A stretch of DNA of 64,000 nt from SLRI01 sp964402505 (lineage in GTDB: Bacteria; Pseudomonadota; Alphaproteobacteria; Geminicoccales; Geminicoccaceae), in the NCBI GenBank assembly GCA_964402505.1, contig CAYOCP010000007.1, forward strand, positions 1-64,000. The letters are read 5' to 3'. The position numbers and the translations under genes are program-made. Shown here piece by piece: positions 41,368 through 50,533 of the stretch (within the stretch, counting starts at the first letter, position 1; each line of letters starts with the position of its first letter). The notes under the pieces were generated by a model. It was given only the letters and a program-made list of their open reading frames with translations, was not told the origin of the DNA and did no database searches.

Positions 41368-44103
41368 TCAGTTGGCGGGAACGGCGGCGGATGAGGTCCG
41401 CCGCTCGCGCTCGATGTCGTGGAGGTGGCCGCCCGGCCGCGTGTAGACGTACCAAGTGACGATGACGCAGGTGACGTAGAAGACGAGGAAGCCCCAGAGG
41501 GCGAGCTCCGGCCCGCCCGACATGGCGATCGAGGTGCCGAAGCTCTTCGGGATGAAGAAGGCGCCGTAGGCCGCGATCGCCGAGGTGAAGCCGATGATCG
41601 CCGCCGACTCCTTCTCGGACTGGCGCTGCCGTGCCGCGGCGTCGGCCTCGGGCATCAGCCGGTCCATCTCCTTGCGCATGGTCGGCGGGATCATCTGGAA
41701 CGTCGAGGCGTTGCCGATCCCGGTGCCGAGGAAGAGCAGCATGAACATCAGGAAGAAGCCGTAGAAGGCGATCGGCTGGTCCTTGATGCCGAGGAAGAAG
41801 AGCACGCCCAGAACGGCGACGATCATACCCACGAAGGTCCAGAGCGTGACCCGCGCCCCGCCGTACTTGTCGCTGACCCAGCCCGTGAGCGCCCTTGAAG
41901 CGGCGCCGACGAGGGGGCCGAGAAAGGCGAACTGCAGGGCGTCGACCTGCGGGAACTGGGTCTTCATCAAGAGCGGGAAGCCCGCCGAGTAGCCGATGAA
42001 CGAGCCGAAAGTGCCGGTGTAGAGCCAGCACATGATCCAGTTGTGGTGGCGGCTGAAGATCACCGACTGCTCGGCGAAGGACGCCCGCGCCGCGGCGATG
42101 TCGTTCATTCCGAACCAGGCCGCGAGCGTGGCGACGATCAGGAACGGCACCCAGACGAAGCCCGCGTTCTGCAGCCAGAGTCGCCCCGTCTCGGAAATCG
42201 CCTGCGGCTCGCCGCCGAGCGTGCCGAAGACGCCGGCCGTGATCACCAGCGGCACCAGGAACTGCATGACGCTGACGCCGAGATTGCCGAGCCCGGCATT
42301 CAGGGCCAGCGCATGGCCCTTCTCCCGCTTCGGGAAGAAGAAGCTGATATTGGCCATCGACGACGCGAAGTTGCCGCCCCCGAGGCCGCAGAGCAGGGCG
42401 AGAACGAGGAAGATCAGGTAGGGAGTCGTCGGATCCTGCACCGCGTAGCCGATGCCGAAGGCCGGGATCAGAAGCGTCGCCGTGGTCAGCGTCGTCCACA
42501 TCCGCCCGCCGAAGATCGGCACCATGAAGGAGTAGAAGATCCGCAAGGTGGCGCCCGACAGGCCCGGCAGCGCCGCGAGCCAGAAGAGCTGGCCCGTGGT
42601 GAACTCGAAGCCCACCGCCGGCAGCTTGGCGACCACGACGCTCCAGACCATCCAGACCGCGAAGGCGAGGAGCAGGCAGGGGATCGAGATCCACAGGTTC
42701 CGCCTCGCGATGCCCTTGCCGTGCTCCGCCCAGAACGCCGGATCCTCCGGCCGCCAGTCGGTGAGGACGGCCTTGCCCTCCATGTGCTTCGAGGGATCGT
42801 GGATCTCCTGGAACTCCGGCAGCTCGGGCAGCGTGCCGAGCGCCCTGCCCATCGCCTCGTGCTCCATCCGCCGGATGGCGAAGTGCATCCAGAGCAGGGA
42901 GACGCCGACGATGGCGAAGAGCAGCGCGAAGCAGCTCGTCCAGATGCCCGTGAGGTCGTTCATGACGCCGAAGGCGATCGGCAGGACGAAGCCGCCGAGC
43001 CCGCCGATCATGCCGACGAGGCCGCCCACGGCGCCGATGTGGTTGGGGTAGTAGACCGGGATGTGCTTGTAGACCGCCGCCTTGCCGAGGCTCATGAAGA
43101 AGCCGAGGATGAAGATCACGACGATGAACGGAACGAGATGCATCTCCGTCTCGAAGTGGATCGGCCCCTTGATGGCGTGGATCGTGTAGTCGGTCGGCGG
43201 GTAGGAGAGCATGAAGAGGCAGAGCAGCGAGACGCCGAAGGTCCAGTACATCACCGACCTGGCGCCGTAGCGGTCGGAGAGGTGGCCGCCATAGGCGCGG
43301 AAGAGCGACGCCGGCACCGAGTAGAAGACGGCGATCATGCCGGCCGCCTCGATGCTCAGCCCGTAGCGGTCGATCAGGTAGTGCGGCAGCCAGAGGGCCA
43401 GCGCCACGAAGCCGCCGAAGACGAAGAAGTAGTAGAGCGAGAAGCGCCAGACCTGCAGCCTGGCGAGCGGGCTGAGCTCGAGCAGCGTGCCGCGCGGCCG
43501 CTCGCCCCGCTGCCGCCGCGCCACCAGCACCGGATCGTCGGCCGTCGTGAACCAGAAGACCGCCGCCATGATCAGAAGGCCGATCGCCCACACATTGGCC
43601 ACCGCCTGCCAGCCATAGGCGACGAGGATGAAGGGGGCGCAGAACTTGGTGACCGCCGCACCGACATTGCCGACGCCGAAGATGCCGAGTGCGGTGCCCT
43701 GCTTCCCGGCCGGATACCAGCGCGCCACATAGGCGATGCCGACCGCGAAGGACCCGCCGGCAAGGCCCACGCCGAGCGCCGCCAGCAGCATCGTCAGATA
43801 GGAATTGGCCCAGTTCAGAAGCAGCGTCGCCACCGCCGCCAGCACCATGACCGCGACATAGACCACGCGCCCGCCATACTGGTCGGTCCAGATGCCGAGG
43901 AAGATGCGGCTCAGGGAGCCCGTGAGGATCGGCACGCCGACCAAGAGGCCGAACTGGGTCTCGCTCAGGCCGAGCTCCTCCTTGATCTGGATGCCGATGA
44001 TCGAGAAGATCGTCCAGACCGCGAAGCACGCCGTGAAGGCGATGGTGCTCATCGTGAGCGCGCGGTTCTGATCGCCGTGCGAGACGCCCTCAATCTGCTG
44101 CAT
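41368..44103 (-). CDS. narK: Fused NarK1-NarK2 nitrate/nitrite transporter
   Basis: 911 residues with about 24 hydrophobic segments, twice the length of a single MFS carrier. The first half (about 1-430) and second half (about 470-911) each have MFS features: R-I-F-L-G-I-W-T-D-Q-Y-G-G-R and G-I-F-G-V-G-N-V-G-A-A-V in the first, L-A-L-L-C-G-L-G-G-G-N-F-A-S-S and L-N-A-G-L-G-N-L-G-V-S in the second. The same fusion is known in Paracoccus denitrificans, where one half resembles a proton/nitrate symporter and the other a nitrate/nitrite exchanger. It heads the nar operon, with an FNR-type box about 90 bases upstream. Confidence 0.96.
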   Translation of the reverse strand: MQQIEGVSHGDQNRALTMSTIAFTACFAVWTIFSIIGIQIKEELGLSETQFGLLVGVPILTGSLSRIFLGIWTDQYGGRVVYVAVMVLAAVATLLLNWANSYLTMLLAALGVGLAGGSFAVGIAYVARWYPAGKQGTALGIFGVGNVGAAVTKFCAPFILVAYGWQAVANVWAIGLLIMAAVFWFTTADDPVLVARRQRGERPRGTLLELSPLARLQVWRFSLYYFFVFGGFVALALWLPHYLIDRYGLSIEAAGMIAVFYSVPASLFRAYGGHLSDRYGARSVMYWTFGVSLLCLFMLSYPPTDYTIHAIKGPIHFETEMHLVPFIVVIFILGFFMSLGKAAVYKHIPVYYPNHIGAVGGLVGMIGGLGGFVLPIAFGVMNDLTGIWTSCFALLFAIVGVSLLWMHFAIRRMEHEAMGRALGTLPELPEFQEIHDPSKHMEGKAVLTDWRPEDPAFWAEHGKGIARRNLWISIPCLLLAFAVWMVWSVVVAKLPAVGFEFTTGQLFWLAALPGLSGATLRIFYSFMVPIFGGRMWTTLTTATLLIPAFGIGYAVQDPTTPYLIFLVLALLCGLGGGNFASSMANISFFFPKREKGHALALNAGLGNLGVSVMQFLVPLVITAGVFGTLGGEPQAISETGRLWLQNAGFVWVPFLIVATLAAWFGMNDIAAARASFAEQSVIFSRHHNWIMCWLYTGTFGSFIGYSAGFPLLMKTQFPQVDALQFAFLGPLVGAASRALTGWVSDKYGGARVTLWTFVGMIVAVLGVLFFLGIKDQPIAFYGFFLMFMLLFLGTGIGNASTFQMIPPTMRKEMDRLMPEADAAARQRQSEKESAAIIGFTSAIAAYGAFFIPKSFGTSIAMSGGPELALWGFLVFYVTCVIVTWYVYTRPGGHLHDIERERRTSSAAVPAN

Positions 44104-44192
44104 CGTGCCGCCTTCAATGAAATTGCACTATGTTGCCGGCGCCCGTCGGGCGACCGGCCCGGCGATCAGACCGGCGGGGCCGCGCCGCCACG

Positions 44193-44206
44193 TTGATCCA
44201 GATCAA
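44193..44206. promoter_or_regulatory. Perfect FNR-type box between narK and the Crp/Fnr gene
   Basis: TTGATCCAGATCAA is an exact match to the FNR/NNR/NarR consensus (TTGAT-N4-ATCAA). It lies 89 bases before narK and is the likely activator site for the nar operon under low oxygen and nitrate or nitrite. Confidence 0.8.
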
Positions 44207-44306
44207 AAGAGAGGGAATTTGCCGCCGAAATAACTCACGAGGACAACTTGGCGCAGCTTCCGATTGCGCTCATTCGCCCTGGCTCTTGTAAACGATGCTT
44301 GGCGAA

Positions 44307-44320
44307 TTGTTGTTTATCAA
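44307..44320 (+). promoter_or_regulatory. Second FNR-like box, one mismatch
   Basis: TTGTTGTTTATCAA differs from TTGAT-N4-ATCAA at one base. It lies 57 bases before the Crp/Fnr gene, so the regulator may control itself or be controlled by FNR. Confidence 0.45.
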
Positions 44321-44377
44321 TCCATGCCGCGGCACCGCGGCCCCTTCGAGGCCGTGACTGCGGGAGACGGGAGAACC

Positions 44378-45064
44378 ATGCGCTCCGAGGACATCGACGA
44401 GATCCGCGCCCTGCCGCTTTTTCGCGACTGCGCCGATGCGTCCTTCACCGCCCTCCTCGAGCGCGCCTTCCTGCAGCGCTTCCCGCCCGGCCTCGTCCTC
44501 GTCCAGGACGAGGACCCGGCCGACTTCCTCCACGTCCTCGTCGAGGGCATGGTCGAGATGGTGACCGCCCATGGCGGCCGCGAGACGACGCTCGGCTTCG
44601 TCCGCCCCTTCGGCACCTTCATCATCGCCGCCGTTCTCCTGGACCAGGCCCATCTGCAGACCGCCCGCACGCTTGAGCGATCGCGCATCCTGATGGTCCC
44701 GGCGCAAGCGGTCCGCGAGGTCATGCGTGCCGATACGGGCTTCATGACCGCGGTCACCGCCGAGCTCGCCGGCGATTACCGCCGCACCGTCAAGGAGCTG
44801 AAGAGCCAGAAGCTGCGCAACGGCGTCGAGCGCCTCGCCAACTGGCTCCTGCGCCACGCCAGCGGAGAGAGCGTGCTGATCCCGGTGGAGAAGCGGACCC
44901 TCGCCGCCCGGCTGGGCATGACCCCGGAGAACCTTTCCCGCGCCTTCGCCACGCTCGGACCCCATGGTGTCGAGGTGCAGGGGCCCAGGGTCCTTCTCAA
45001 GGACCGGCCGGCCCTCGAGAAGCTGGCGAAGCCGAGCCCGCTCATCGACGATCTCGACACCTGA
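44378..45064 (+). CDS. narR: Crp/Fnr family regulator (NarR-like)
   Basis: 228 residues from the ATG at 44378 (GGGAGACGGGAG upstream). The N-terminal cyclic-nucleotide-like beta barrel (I-R-A-L-P-L-F-R-D-C; G-M-V-E-M-V-T-A-H-G-G-R-E; G-F-V-R-P-F-G-T-F) leads to a long helix and a C-terminal HTH (R-T-L-A-A-R-L-G-M-T-P-E-N-L-S-R-A-F). It lacks the Cys cluster that binds iron-sulfur in FNR, placing it with NarR/DNR-type regulators that respond to nitrite or NO. It is divergent from narKGHJI, the same arrangement as narR in Paracoccus. It probably binds the adjacent FNR-type box. Confidence 0.88.
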   Translation: MRSEDIDEIRALPLFRDCADASFTALLERAFLQRFPPGLVLVQDEDPADFLHVLVEGMVEMVTAHGGRETTLGFVRPFGTFIIAAVLLDQAHLQTARTLERSRILMVPAQAVREVMRADTGFMTAVTAELAGDYRRTVKELKSQKLRNGVERLANWLLRHASGESVLIPVEKRTLAARLGMTPENLSRAFATLGPHGVEVQGPRVLLKDRPALEKLAKPSPLIDDLDT

Positions 45065-45074
45065 AGAAGCGCCT

Positions 45075-45584
45075 TCAGAACGTCTCCGGCATGAACGGCA
45101 GATCGCTGGGACCGGTCCGCGCCCCGGCCGCCGTCAGCATGGCGTGCACCTGCCCACGGTGATGCGCCTGGTGATTGAAGAGATGCACCGCGAGCAGCGC
45201 CTTCGGCCGCGTCACCTCGCGGCCGACCGCCCCCGAATGCCAGGTGAGCTCGCCCTCGAGCCAAAGGGGATCGAGCGAGAGGGCCCATTGCCGGATCACC
45301 CCGTCGAAGCGCCGCCGCTCGGCGGAGAGCTCCTCCCACGTGGCGCAGAGCCCGACCGAGCCCGGAATGTCCATGACGGCGGGCGGCGGCGTGCCGGCGA
45401 AGCGGTGCAGCCAGAGCTGGTCGGCCCAGAGCAGATGGCAGAGCGTTTTGTGGATCGAGCCGAAGAACGCCCCCCGCTCGGCCCGCCGTGCCGCCTCGCC
45501 GACCGCCTCGGCCGCCTCGAGGACGAGCTCGTTCTGCCAGGCATTGTAGCCCGCCATGGTGCGCACGTAGTCCACCTCGATCAT
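45075..45584 (-). CDS. DinB family protein
   Basis: 169 residues, a four-helix DinB/YfiT-type bundle. Metal-ligand histidines are suggested by K-T-L-C-H-L-L-W-A-D-Q near residue 45 and the late H-L-F-N-H-Q-A-H-H-R-G-Q-V-H segment; M-A-G-Y-N-A-W-Q-N near the start is also typical. Bacterial members include thiol-dependent metalloenzymes (bacillithiol or mycothiol S-transferases, maleylpyruvate isomerase-like), but many have no known reaction. It converges with the narR-like gene and is separated from the epimerase gene on the other strand. Confidence 0.88.
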   Translation of the reverse strand: MIEVDYVRTMAGYNAWQNELVLEAAEAVGEAARRAERGAFFGSIHKTLCHLLWADQLWLHRFAGTPPPAVMDIPGSVGLCATWEELSAERRRFDGVIRQWALSLDPLWLEGELTWHSGAVGREVTRPKALLAVHLFNHQAHHRGQVHAMLTAAGARTGPSDLPFMPETF

Positions 45585-45664
45585 CCGCCTGCCGCCTCTT
45601 CCGCGAGCCGCCGAAGCCTTCTAGGCTCCGGCGCAGAGTGAACAGCCGTCCGGGAGGAGACGCA

Positions 45665-46519
45665 ATGGTTCGGTTCGGCATGCACAGCAGCCTCTGGACG
45701 GCCGCCTGGACCAGGGAGGCGGCGGAGAAGGTGGTGCCGGTCGCCGCCGGCCACGGCCTCGACGTCATCGAGATCGCCCTTCTCGAACCCGACGCCGTCG
45801 ACGTGCCGCACAGCCGCGCCCTCTTCGAGCGTCACGGCATCGCCCCCACCTGCTCGCTCGGCCTGCCGTTCGAGGTCACGGCCCCCCTCCATCCCGAGAA
45901 GGCCACGGCCTTCCTCATGAAGGCGCTGGAAGCGGCAAACGGCCTCGGCTCCAACACCCTCTCCGGCGTCACCTTCTCGACCCTCGGCTACACCACGGGC
46001 GTGCCGCCGACCGAAAGCGAGTACCGGAACATCGAAAAGGCGCTGAAGCCCGTCGCCAGCCGCGCCGGCGAGCTCGGCATGACCCTCGGCCTCGAGCCCT
46101 GCAACCGCTACGAGACCCATCTCCTCAACACCGCCGCCCAGGCGGTGGCGCTGATCGAGCGCATCGACGAGCCGGCGCTCATGATCCATCTCGACACCTA
46201 CCACATGAACATCGAGGAGAAGGGCTTCAGAAACGGCATCCTCGCCGCCGGCCCGCATCTGAGATACATCCATCTCTCCGAGAGCGACCGCGGCGTGCCC
46301 GGCACCGGCACGGTGGACTTCAAAGCCACCATGGCGGCCCTGGCCGAGATCGGCTTCGAGGGTGATATCGTCGGCGAGGCCTTCATCAACATGCCGCCGG
46401 CCCTCGCCAAGGCCCTCTCCGTCTGGCGGCCCGTGGCGAAAAGTGCCGAGGAGGTGCTCGATCCCGGCATGACCATGCTGAAGCGCCTCGCCGTCGAGCA
46501 CGGCCTCGTCGCCGCCTGA
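45665..46519 (+). CDS. Sugar phosphate isomerase/epimerase (D-tagatose/psicose 3-epimerase-like)
   Basis: 284 residues, TIM barrel. Metal and active-site residues fit ketose 3-epimerases: G-L-E-P-C-N-R-Y-E-T-H (Glu), H-L-D-T-Y-H-M-N-I-E-E (Asp/His), Y-I-H-L-S-E-S-D-R-G (His) and I-V-G-E-A-F (Glu). The opening F-G-M-H-S-S-L-W is typical of the DTE family. Such enzymes interconvert ketohexoses such as tagatose/sorbose or fructose/psicose. It lies 18 bases upstream of a GTG-started EamA transporter. Confidence 0.9.
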   Translation: MVRFGMHSSLWTAAWTREAAEKVVPVAAGHGLDVIEIALLEPDAVDVPHSRALFERHGIAPTCSLGLPFEVTAPLHPEKATAFLMKALEAANGLGSNTLSGVTFSTLGYTTGVPPTESEYRNIEKALKPVASRAGELGMTLGLEPCNRYETHLLNTAAQAVALIERIDEPALMIHLDTYHMNIEEKGFRNGILAAGPHLRYIHLSESDRGVPGTGTVDFKATMAALAEIGFEGDIVGEAFINMPPALAKALSVWRPVAKSAEEVLDPGMTMLKRLAVEHGLVAA

Positions 46520-46537
46520 CGCCGCCCGGCGCCCGAG

Positions 46538-47446
46538 GTGGCCCCTGACCAGCGGCAGATCCTGATCGCCCTCGGCCTCGTCATCGCCGGGGGTGTCCTC
46601 TTCGTCGTCATGAACACGCTGGTCAAGCTCCTGACGCCGGAAGTCGGGCCGATGATGATCACCTGGGCCCGCTACTTCTTTCACGTCGCCTTCGTCGTCG
46701 TGGTCTTCCCCAAGAGCCTCTTGGGCGTCGTGCGCACGGGCCAGGTCGCGGTCCAGATCGGCCGCTCCATCCTGCTCCTGCTCGCCACCATCACCAACTT
46801 CATGGCGCTCGCCCTCCTGCCGCTCGCCGAGGTCGCCTCGATCATCTTCCTCGCCCCCATCTTCGTCGCCGGCCTCGCCGTCCTCGTGCTGCGCGAGCGG
46901 GTCGTCGCCTGGCGCTGGATCCTGATCGGCCTCGGCTTCGGCGGGGCCATGATCATAGTACAGCCGCAGGGCGGCAGCTTCGGCCTCGGCGCCGCCCTGG
47001 CGCTCGGCTGCGCCTTCTTCTACGCCCTGTACCAGATCTCGACACGCATCGTGCGCGAGGCCCAGCCCATCGTCTCCCTCCTCTATGGCGGCCTCGTCGG
47101 CGTCCTCGTGCTCAGCCTCGTCGTCCCCTTCCACTGGCAGGCCCCGACCCCGACCCAATGGGTCCTCTTCATCGTCATCGGCTCCCTCGGCGCCGCCGGC
47201 CATCTCCTCGTCATCATGGCGCTGCAGCGCGCCGAGGCCTCGAAAATGGCCCCTTTCACCTACGTCCAGCTCCTCTGGGCGATGATCGCGAGCTACGTCG
47301 TCTTCGCCGACATGCCGAGCGCCACGACCCTCATCGGCGCCGCCGTCATCGTCACGAGCGGCCTCCTCCTCTACCGCCTCGACCTCGCCGAGGCGGCTCG
47401 AACCCCCGGTCTCGCCGCCCCGGCACCGAGAACGAGAAGCGACTAG
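46538..47446 (+). CDS. EamA/DMT family transporter
   Basis: 302 residues from a GTG at 46538. Ten hydrophobic segments are visible, arranged in two repeats of five, the RhaT/EamA layout. Conserved spots include T-L-V-K-L-L-T-P near the first helix, L-A-P-I-F-V-A-G-L-A-V-L-V-L-R-E-R-V at the end of the first half and a matching Y-V-Q-L-L-W-A segment in the second. Substrates range from amino acids to sugars and are not shown. It follows the epimerase gene closely and is probably its operon partner. Confidence 0.92.
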   Translation: MAPDQRQILIALGLVIAGGVLFVVMNTLVKLLTPEVGPMMITWARYFFHVAFVVVVFPKSLLGVVRTGQVAVQIGRSILLLLATITNFMALALLPLAEVASIIFLAPIFVAGLAVLVLRERVVAWRWILIGLGFGGAMIIVQPQGGSFGLGAALALGCAFFYALYQISTRIVREAQPIVSLLYGGLVGVLVLSLVVPFHWQAPTPTQWVLFIVIGSLGAAGHLLVIMALQRAEASKMAPFTYVQLLWAMIASYVVFADMPSATTLIGAAVIVTSGLLLYRLDLAEAARTPGLAAPAPRTRSD

Positions 47447-47543
47447 CGCGACCAGCGAGTGGACAGTGATTTGTACGGCCGGGCATCTTGTACTAGCCTA
47501 TCCAGCGCTGTGTACGAGTAGCTCGGCTCGGGACGACCGCATC

Positions 47544-49484
47544 ATGGGTGAGGTCCGGAGGTGGCCGCTCGCACGAGGACGGGTTGCGCTCACACGCCGC
47601 ACGATGCTGCTCGGGGCAGCGGCCTTTCCCGCTGTCCTGCCGACTGGAGCCTTGGCGGCGCCGGGCGACCGCGCGGCGGTCGTCATAGGTGTGAACCAGA
47701 CGGGCGATTTGCCGCCGCTCAATGCCGCGGTGAGCGACGCCAACCGTGTGGGCGATTGGCTGGACGGCGAAGGGTTCGAGGTGACCCGCTTCGTCGACGA
47801 CACGGCGCCGGTCGAGGTGGCCCCGATCCATAATGCGATCTCCGCGCTGGTCCGTGGGCCCATGCTCGACCAGCTCGTGGTCTACTTCTCCGGACACGGC
47901 TTCGTCCAGGGCTACGGCGAGTTCTGGCTGCTCACGGATGCGCCGGGCGATGTCAACGCGGCCGTGTCCCTGGACGAATGTCTGCACCTCGCGCGTGACA
48001 CGGGCATCGCGAACGTCGTCTTCATCTCCGATGCGTGCCGCTCCACCGCCGCGAGCCTCCAGGCCCAACGGGTCCGTGGCAGCGTCATTTTCCCCAATGA
48101 CGGCTCTAGCGGCCGAATACAACCGGAGGTGGACATCTTTTACGCTACCCGGGTGGGTGAGGAATCGAATGAGCTCCCGGTTGGCGAGAGCATCAAACGC
48201 CCCATCGGCCTGTTCACGGATGTCTTTCTGGACGCCTATGCGGCACCCGCTCCCGAGATGGTCAAGAAGGTGGGCGGGATCGACGTGGTGCCTAATCGTG
48301 CGCTCAAATGCTACTTGCAGCAAAAGGTTCCGGAAAGGTTGGCGCGCGTCGATCCCTTGCTGGAGCAGCACCCGGCCCCTATCGTCGAGTCCGACTGGAC
48401 GACCTATATCGGTCGGGTAACCGGCCGGAGCGGCCTCGTCGTGTGTCGCGAGCCAGCCGCGGCCTCGATGCTTGACAACGCCGTCGATCTCGAGCTGGAG
48501 CGTATGGGCGCGCCTCGCCTCGCCCCTGATCTGTCGCTTGCGCCCTCGCCGGACCAGGGGACGGCGAGCCGCCAGACCGTCGAGACCTTCCTCAGCACCC
48601 GAGCCGCATTGGAGCGTGATCCCGGCACGGCCGATCAGGGCATCACTTCCGGCCTCGCCATCCATGGGACGCGGTTGCGACGCGTGCTGGGCGGCATCTC
48701 GATGAACGAGACGTTCCAGCCTACCGGCGATGGCATCGAAAGGCCCGCCGTCGTGGCGCTGGGCTCTGAGGCGGCGCCGGCGGCGAGCCTGATCGTCGAG
48801 TTCGAGGATGGCGGAGGTGCGGTGCTGCCGGTGCTCGCCGATCATGTGGGCTCGGTCACCGTCGAAAAGGGTGTCGTCACGAATGTGGCTTACGTCCCCG
48901 GCGCTGATCACCGGCTGCGCCCCGACTACGACTCGCAGCGCGGACAGCTCGACAAGCTTCGAGCCATCGCCGCCGCCGCTGCGCGGGTCGGCGCCTTCCG
49001 CTTCGACGGCCCGCGCGAGACCCGCGAGGCGCAGGCCTCCGCCTGGGCCAACCAAATCCGCCCGCTCGACACGCTGGACCCGACACTCGGCCTCTACGCC
49101 GCCTACGCCTACTCCCGTGCCGGCTTGGCGGAGCATGTCCTCAGTGTGCTCCTTCACATGCGCGAGGAGCTGGGCGCCCAGTTCTTCGACAATGCCATGC
49201 TGGCCCGGCTCGGGCCGCAGTCGGCGCCGTCCGGGAATTTCGTCAGCGTGCCCTTCTGCCCGCTCCTCGCCGAAGGTTGGAACCTGCTTCGAATAACGGG
49301 AATGAATGTGCCGGAGTCCGTCGCGGCCAAAGAGTTCGACCTCAGGCCGGGCTTGTGGACGACGTTCGGCCCTGTGGCCCTCGCCAGCATCGTCGAGTCG
49401 GCAAAAACGGGCGCCCTGCCACAGTGGGGCAGGCTCAAAGTCAGTCCGAACGAGAATGGGGAGCGACCGGAGCACTTTGGATGA
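47544..49484 (+). CDS. Exported caspase family (C14) protein with Tat-type signal
   Basis: 646 residues from the ATG at 47544. A twin-arginine N-terminus (T-R-R-T-M-L-L-G) and hydrophobic run ending near A-L-A-A-P-G are followed directly by a caspase p20-like fold: A-A-V-V-I-G-V-N-Q, catalytic His118 in Y-F-S-G-H-G-F and Cys165 in S-D-A-C-R-S-T. The 400-residue C-terminal part has no domain I can name; it ends in a region with W-N-L-L-R-I-T-G. Codon use is less GC-biased than that of the neighbouring genes. The last bases overlap the start of a hydrolase gene (ATGA), so the two are translated together. Confidence 0.88.
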   Translation: MGEVRRWPLARGRVALTRRTMLLGAAAFPAVLPTGALAAPGDRAAVVIGVNQTGDLPPLNAAVSDANRVGDWLDGEGFEVTRFVDDTAPVEVAPIHNAISALVRGPMLDQLVVYFSGHGFVQGYGEFWLLTDAPGDVNAAVSLDECLHLARDTGIANVVFISDACRSTAASLQAQRVRGSVIFPNDGSSGRIQPEVDIFYATRVGEESNELPVGESIKRPIGLFTDVFLDAYAAPAPEMVKKVGGIDVVPNRALKCYLQQKVPERLARVDPLLEQHPAPIVESDWTTYIGRVTGRSGLVVCREPAAASMLDNAVDLELERMGAPRLAPDLSLAPSPDQGTASRQTVETFLSTRAALERDPGTADQGITSGLAIHGTRLRRVLGGISMNETFQPTGDGIERPAVVALGSEAAPAASLIVEFEDGGGAVLPVLADHVGSVTVEKGVVTNVAYVPGADHRLRPDYDSQRGQLDKLRAIAAAAARVGAFRFDGPRETREAQASAWANQIRPLDTLDPTLGLYAAYAYSRAGLAEHVLSVLLHMREELGAQFFDNAMLARLGPQSAPSGNFVSVPFCPLLAEGWNLLRITGMNVPESVAAKEFDLRPGLWTTFGPVALASIVESAKTGALPQWGRLKVSPNENGERPEHFG

Positions 49485-50449
49485 AGATGCCTCTGTCCCG
49501 CCGCCAGCTTCACGCCCTGCTTCTGGCAGCGGGCGGGCATGCGGCTTGCCGCACGGCACGGGCGCAGGGCCGGAGACCGCGTCTCGTCCTCGTTCACGGT
49601 CGGGCCCAGGGGGGCCGCGATCCGGCGGTCGTCAAACACGAGTGGCTGCAGGCTCTGGCCGAGGGCGCCGCAAAGGCGGGGCGACGACTGCCGGCTGATC
49701 TCGAGGTCGAGCTGCCATTCTATGCCACGCTGCTCGACGAGTATGCCGCAAGGCTCGACCTGCCGCTCGCCGACGACATAAGGACCCGAGGTCCGGGCAT
49801 CGACAGCGAGTTTCTCGAGTTCCAGGCGGCCGTGGCCGAAGCCATCCGCACCGGCGCCGGGATCACCGATGCCCAGGTCGATGCCGAGTACGGGGCCAAT
49901 CCGAAACCGAAAGCCTGGTACAATGCCGAGTGGGTGCTGGCGATTCTTCGGGCCATCGACCACTATTTCGGCGGGTTGACGCAAGTGGCGCTCGAATCCT
50001 TCACCCGCGATGTCTTTCTCTACGCCACCCGCTCGGGCGTGCAGCGCACGATCGACGCAATCGTCGCGGAGAAGCTGGCCACCGATCGCCCGAACATCGT
50101 CGTGGGCCACTCGCTGGGCTCCGTCGTTGCCTTCAACGTGCTGCTGACGGAACGCCGGGCGATCGACGTGCCGCTCTTCGTCACCGTCGGATCGCCCCTG
50201 GGCATCGCGCCGATCAACGACGAGTTCCGCCCGCTGGAGCGCCCCCGTGGCGTCGGCCTCTGGCTCAACGCCTACGACCCGCGCGACGTCGTCTCGCTCT
50301 ACCCGCTCGATCTGAGCCATTTCCCGGTTCGACCCGCCATCGAGAACTATGCCGGGATCCACAATCACACCGACAACCGTCACGGGATCGCCGGCTATCT
50401 CGACGATCCGACGCTGGCCGGTCGCATCCTCGACGCCATCGATCCCTGA
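49481..50449 (+). CDS. Exported alpha/beta hydrolase, coupled to the caspase gene
   Basis: 322 residues from the ATG at 49481, overlapping the caspase stop. The N-terminus has a twin-arginine signal (S-R-R-Q-L-H-A-L-L-L) with a short hydrophobic stretch ending near A-R-A-Q. The mature part starts L-V-L-V-H-G-R; the nucleophile elbow is V-V-G-H-S-L-G-S with Ser211. D-P-R-D-V-V and a late His (I-H-N-H-T-D-N-R-H-G) may complete the triad. It resembles lipase/esterase-type hydrolases; the substrate is unknown. Its partner is predicted to be a periplasmic protease. Confidence 0.83.
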   Translation: MKMPLSRRQLHALLLAAGGHAACRTARAQGRRPRLVLVHGRAQGGRDPAVVKHEWLQALAEGAAKAGRRLPADLEVELPFYATLLDEYAARLDLPLADDIRTRGPGIDSEFLEFQAAVAEAIRTGAGITDAQVDAEYGANPKPKAWYNAEWVLAILRAIDHYFGGLTQVALESFTRDVFLYATRSGVQRTIDAIVAEKLATDRPNIVVGHSLGSVVAFNVLLTERRAIDVPLFVTVGSPLGIAPINDEFRPLERPRGVGLWLNAYDPRDVVSLYPLDLSHFPVRPAIENYAGIHNHTDNRHGIAGYLDDPTLAGRILDAIDP

Positions 50450-50533
50450 CCTTGCGGCTTTCGGTGGTGGCGCTGGCGGGCGATGGGCGCTATGCGGAGA
50501 GGGTTGTCGCCCGAGCTGGACCTTCCCTTCTCC

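Noticed and set aside
47544..50449. The caspase-hydrolase pair as an intracellular phage-defence system
   Set aside because: Both proteins carry Tat-type signals and no sensor, NTPase or nucleic-acid-binding module lies beside them, so a cytoplasmic abortive-infection role is not supported.
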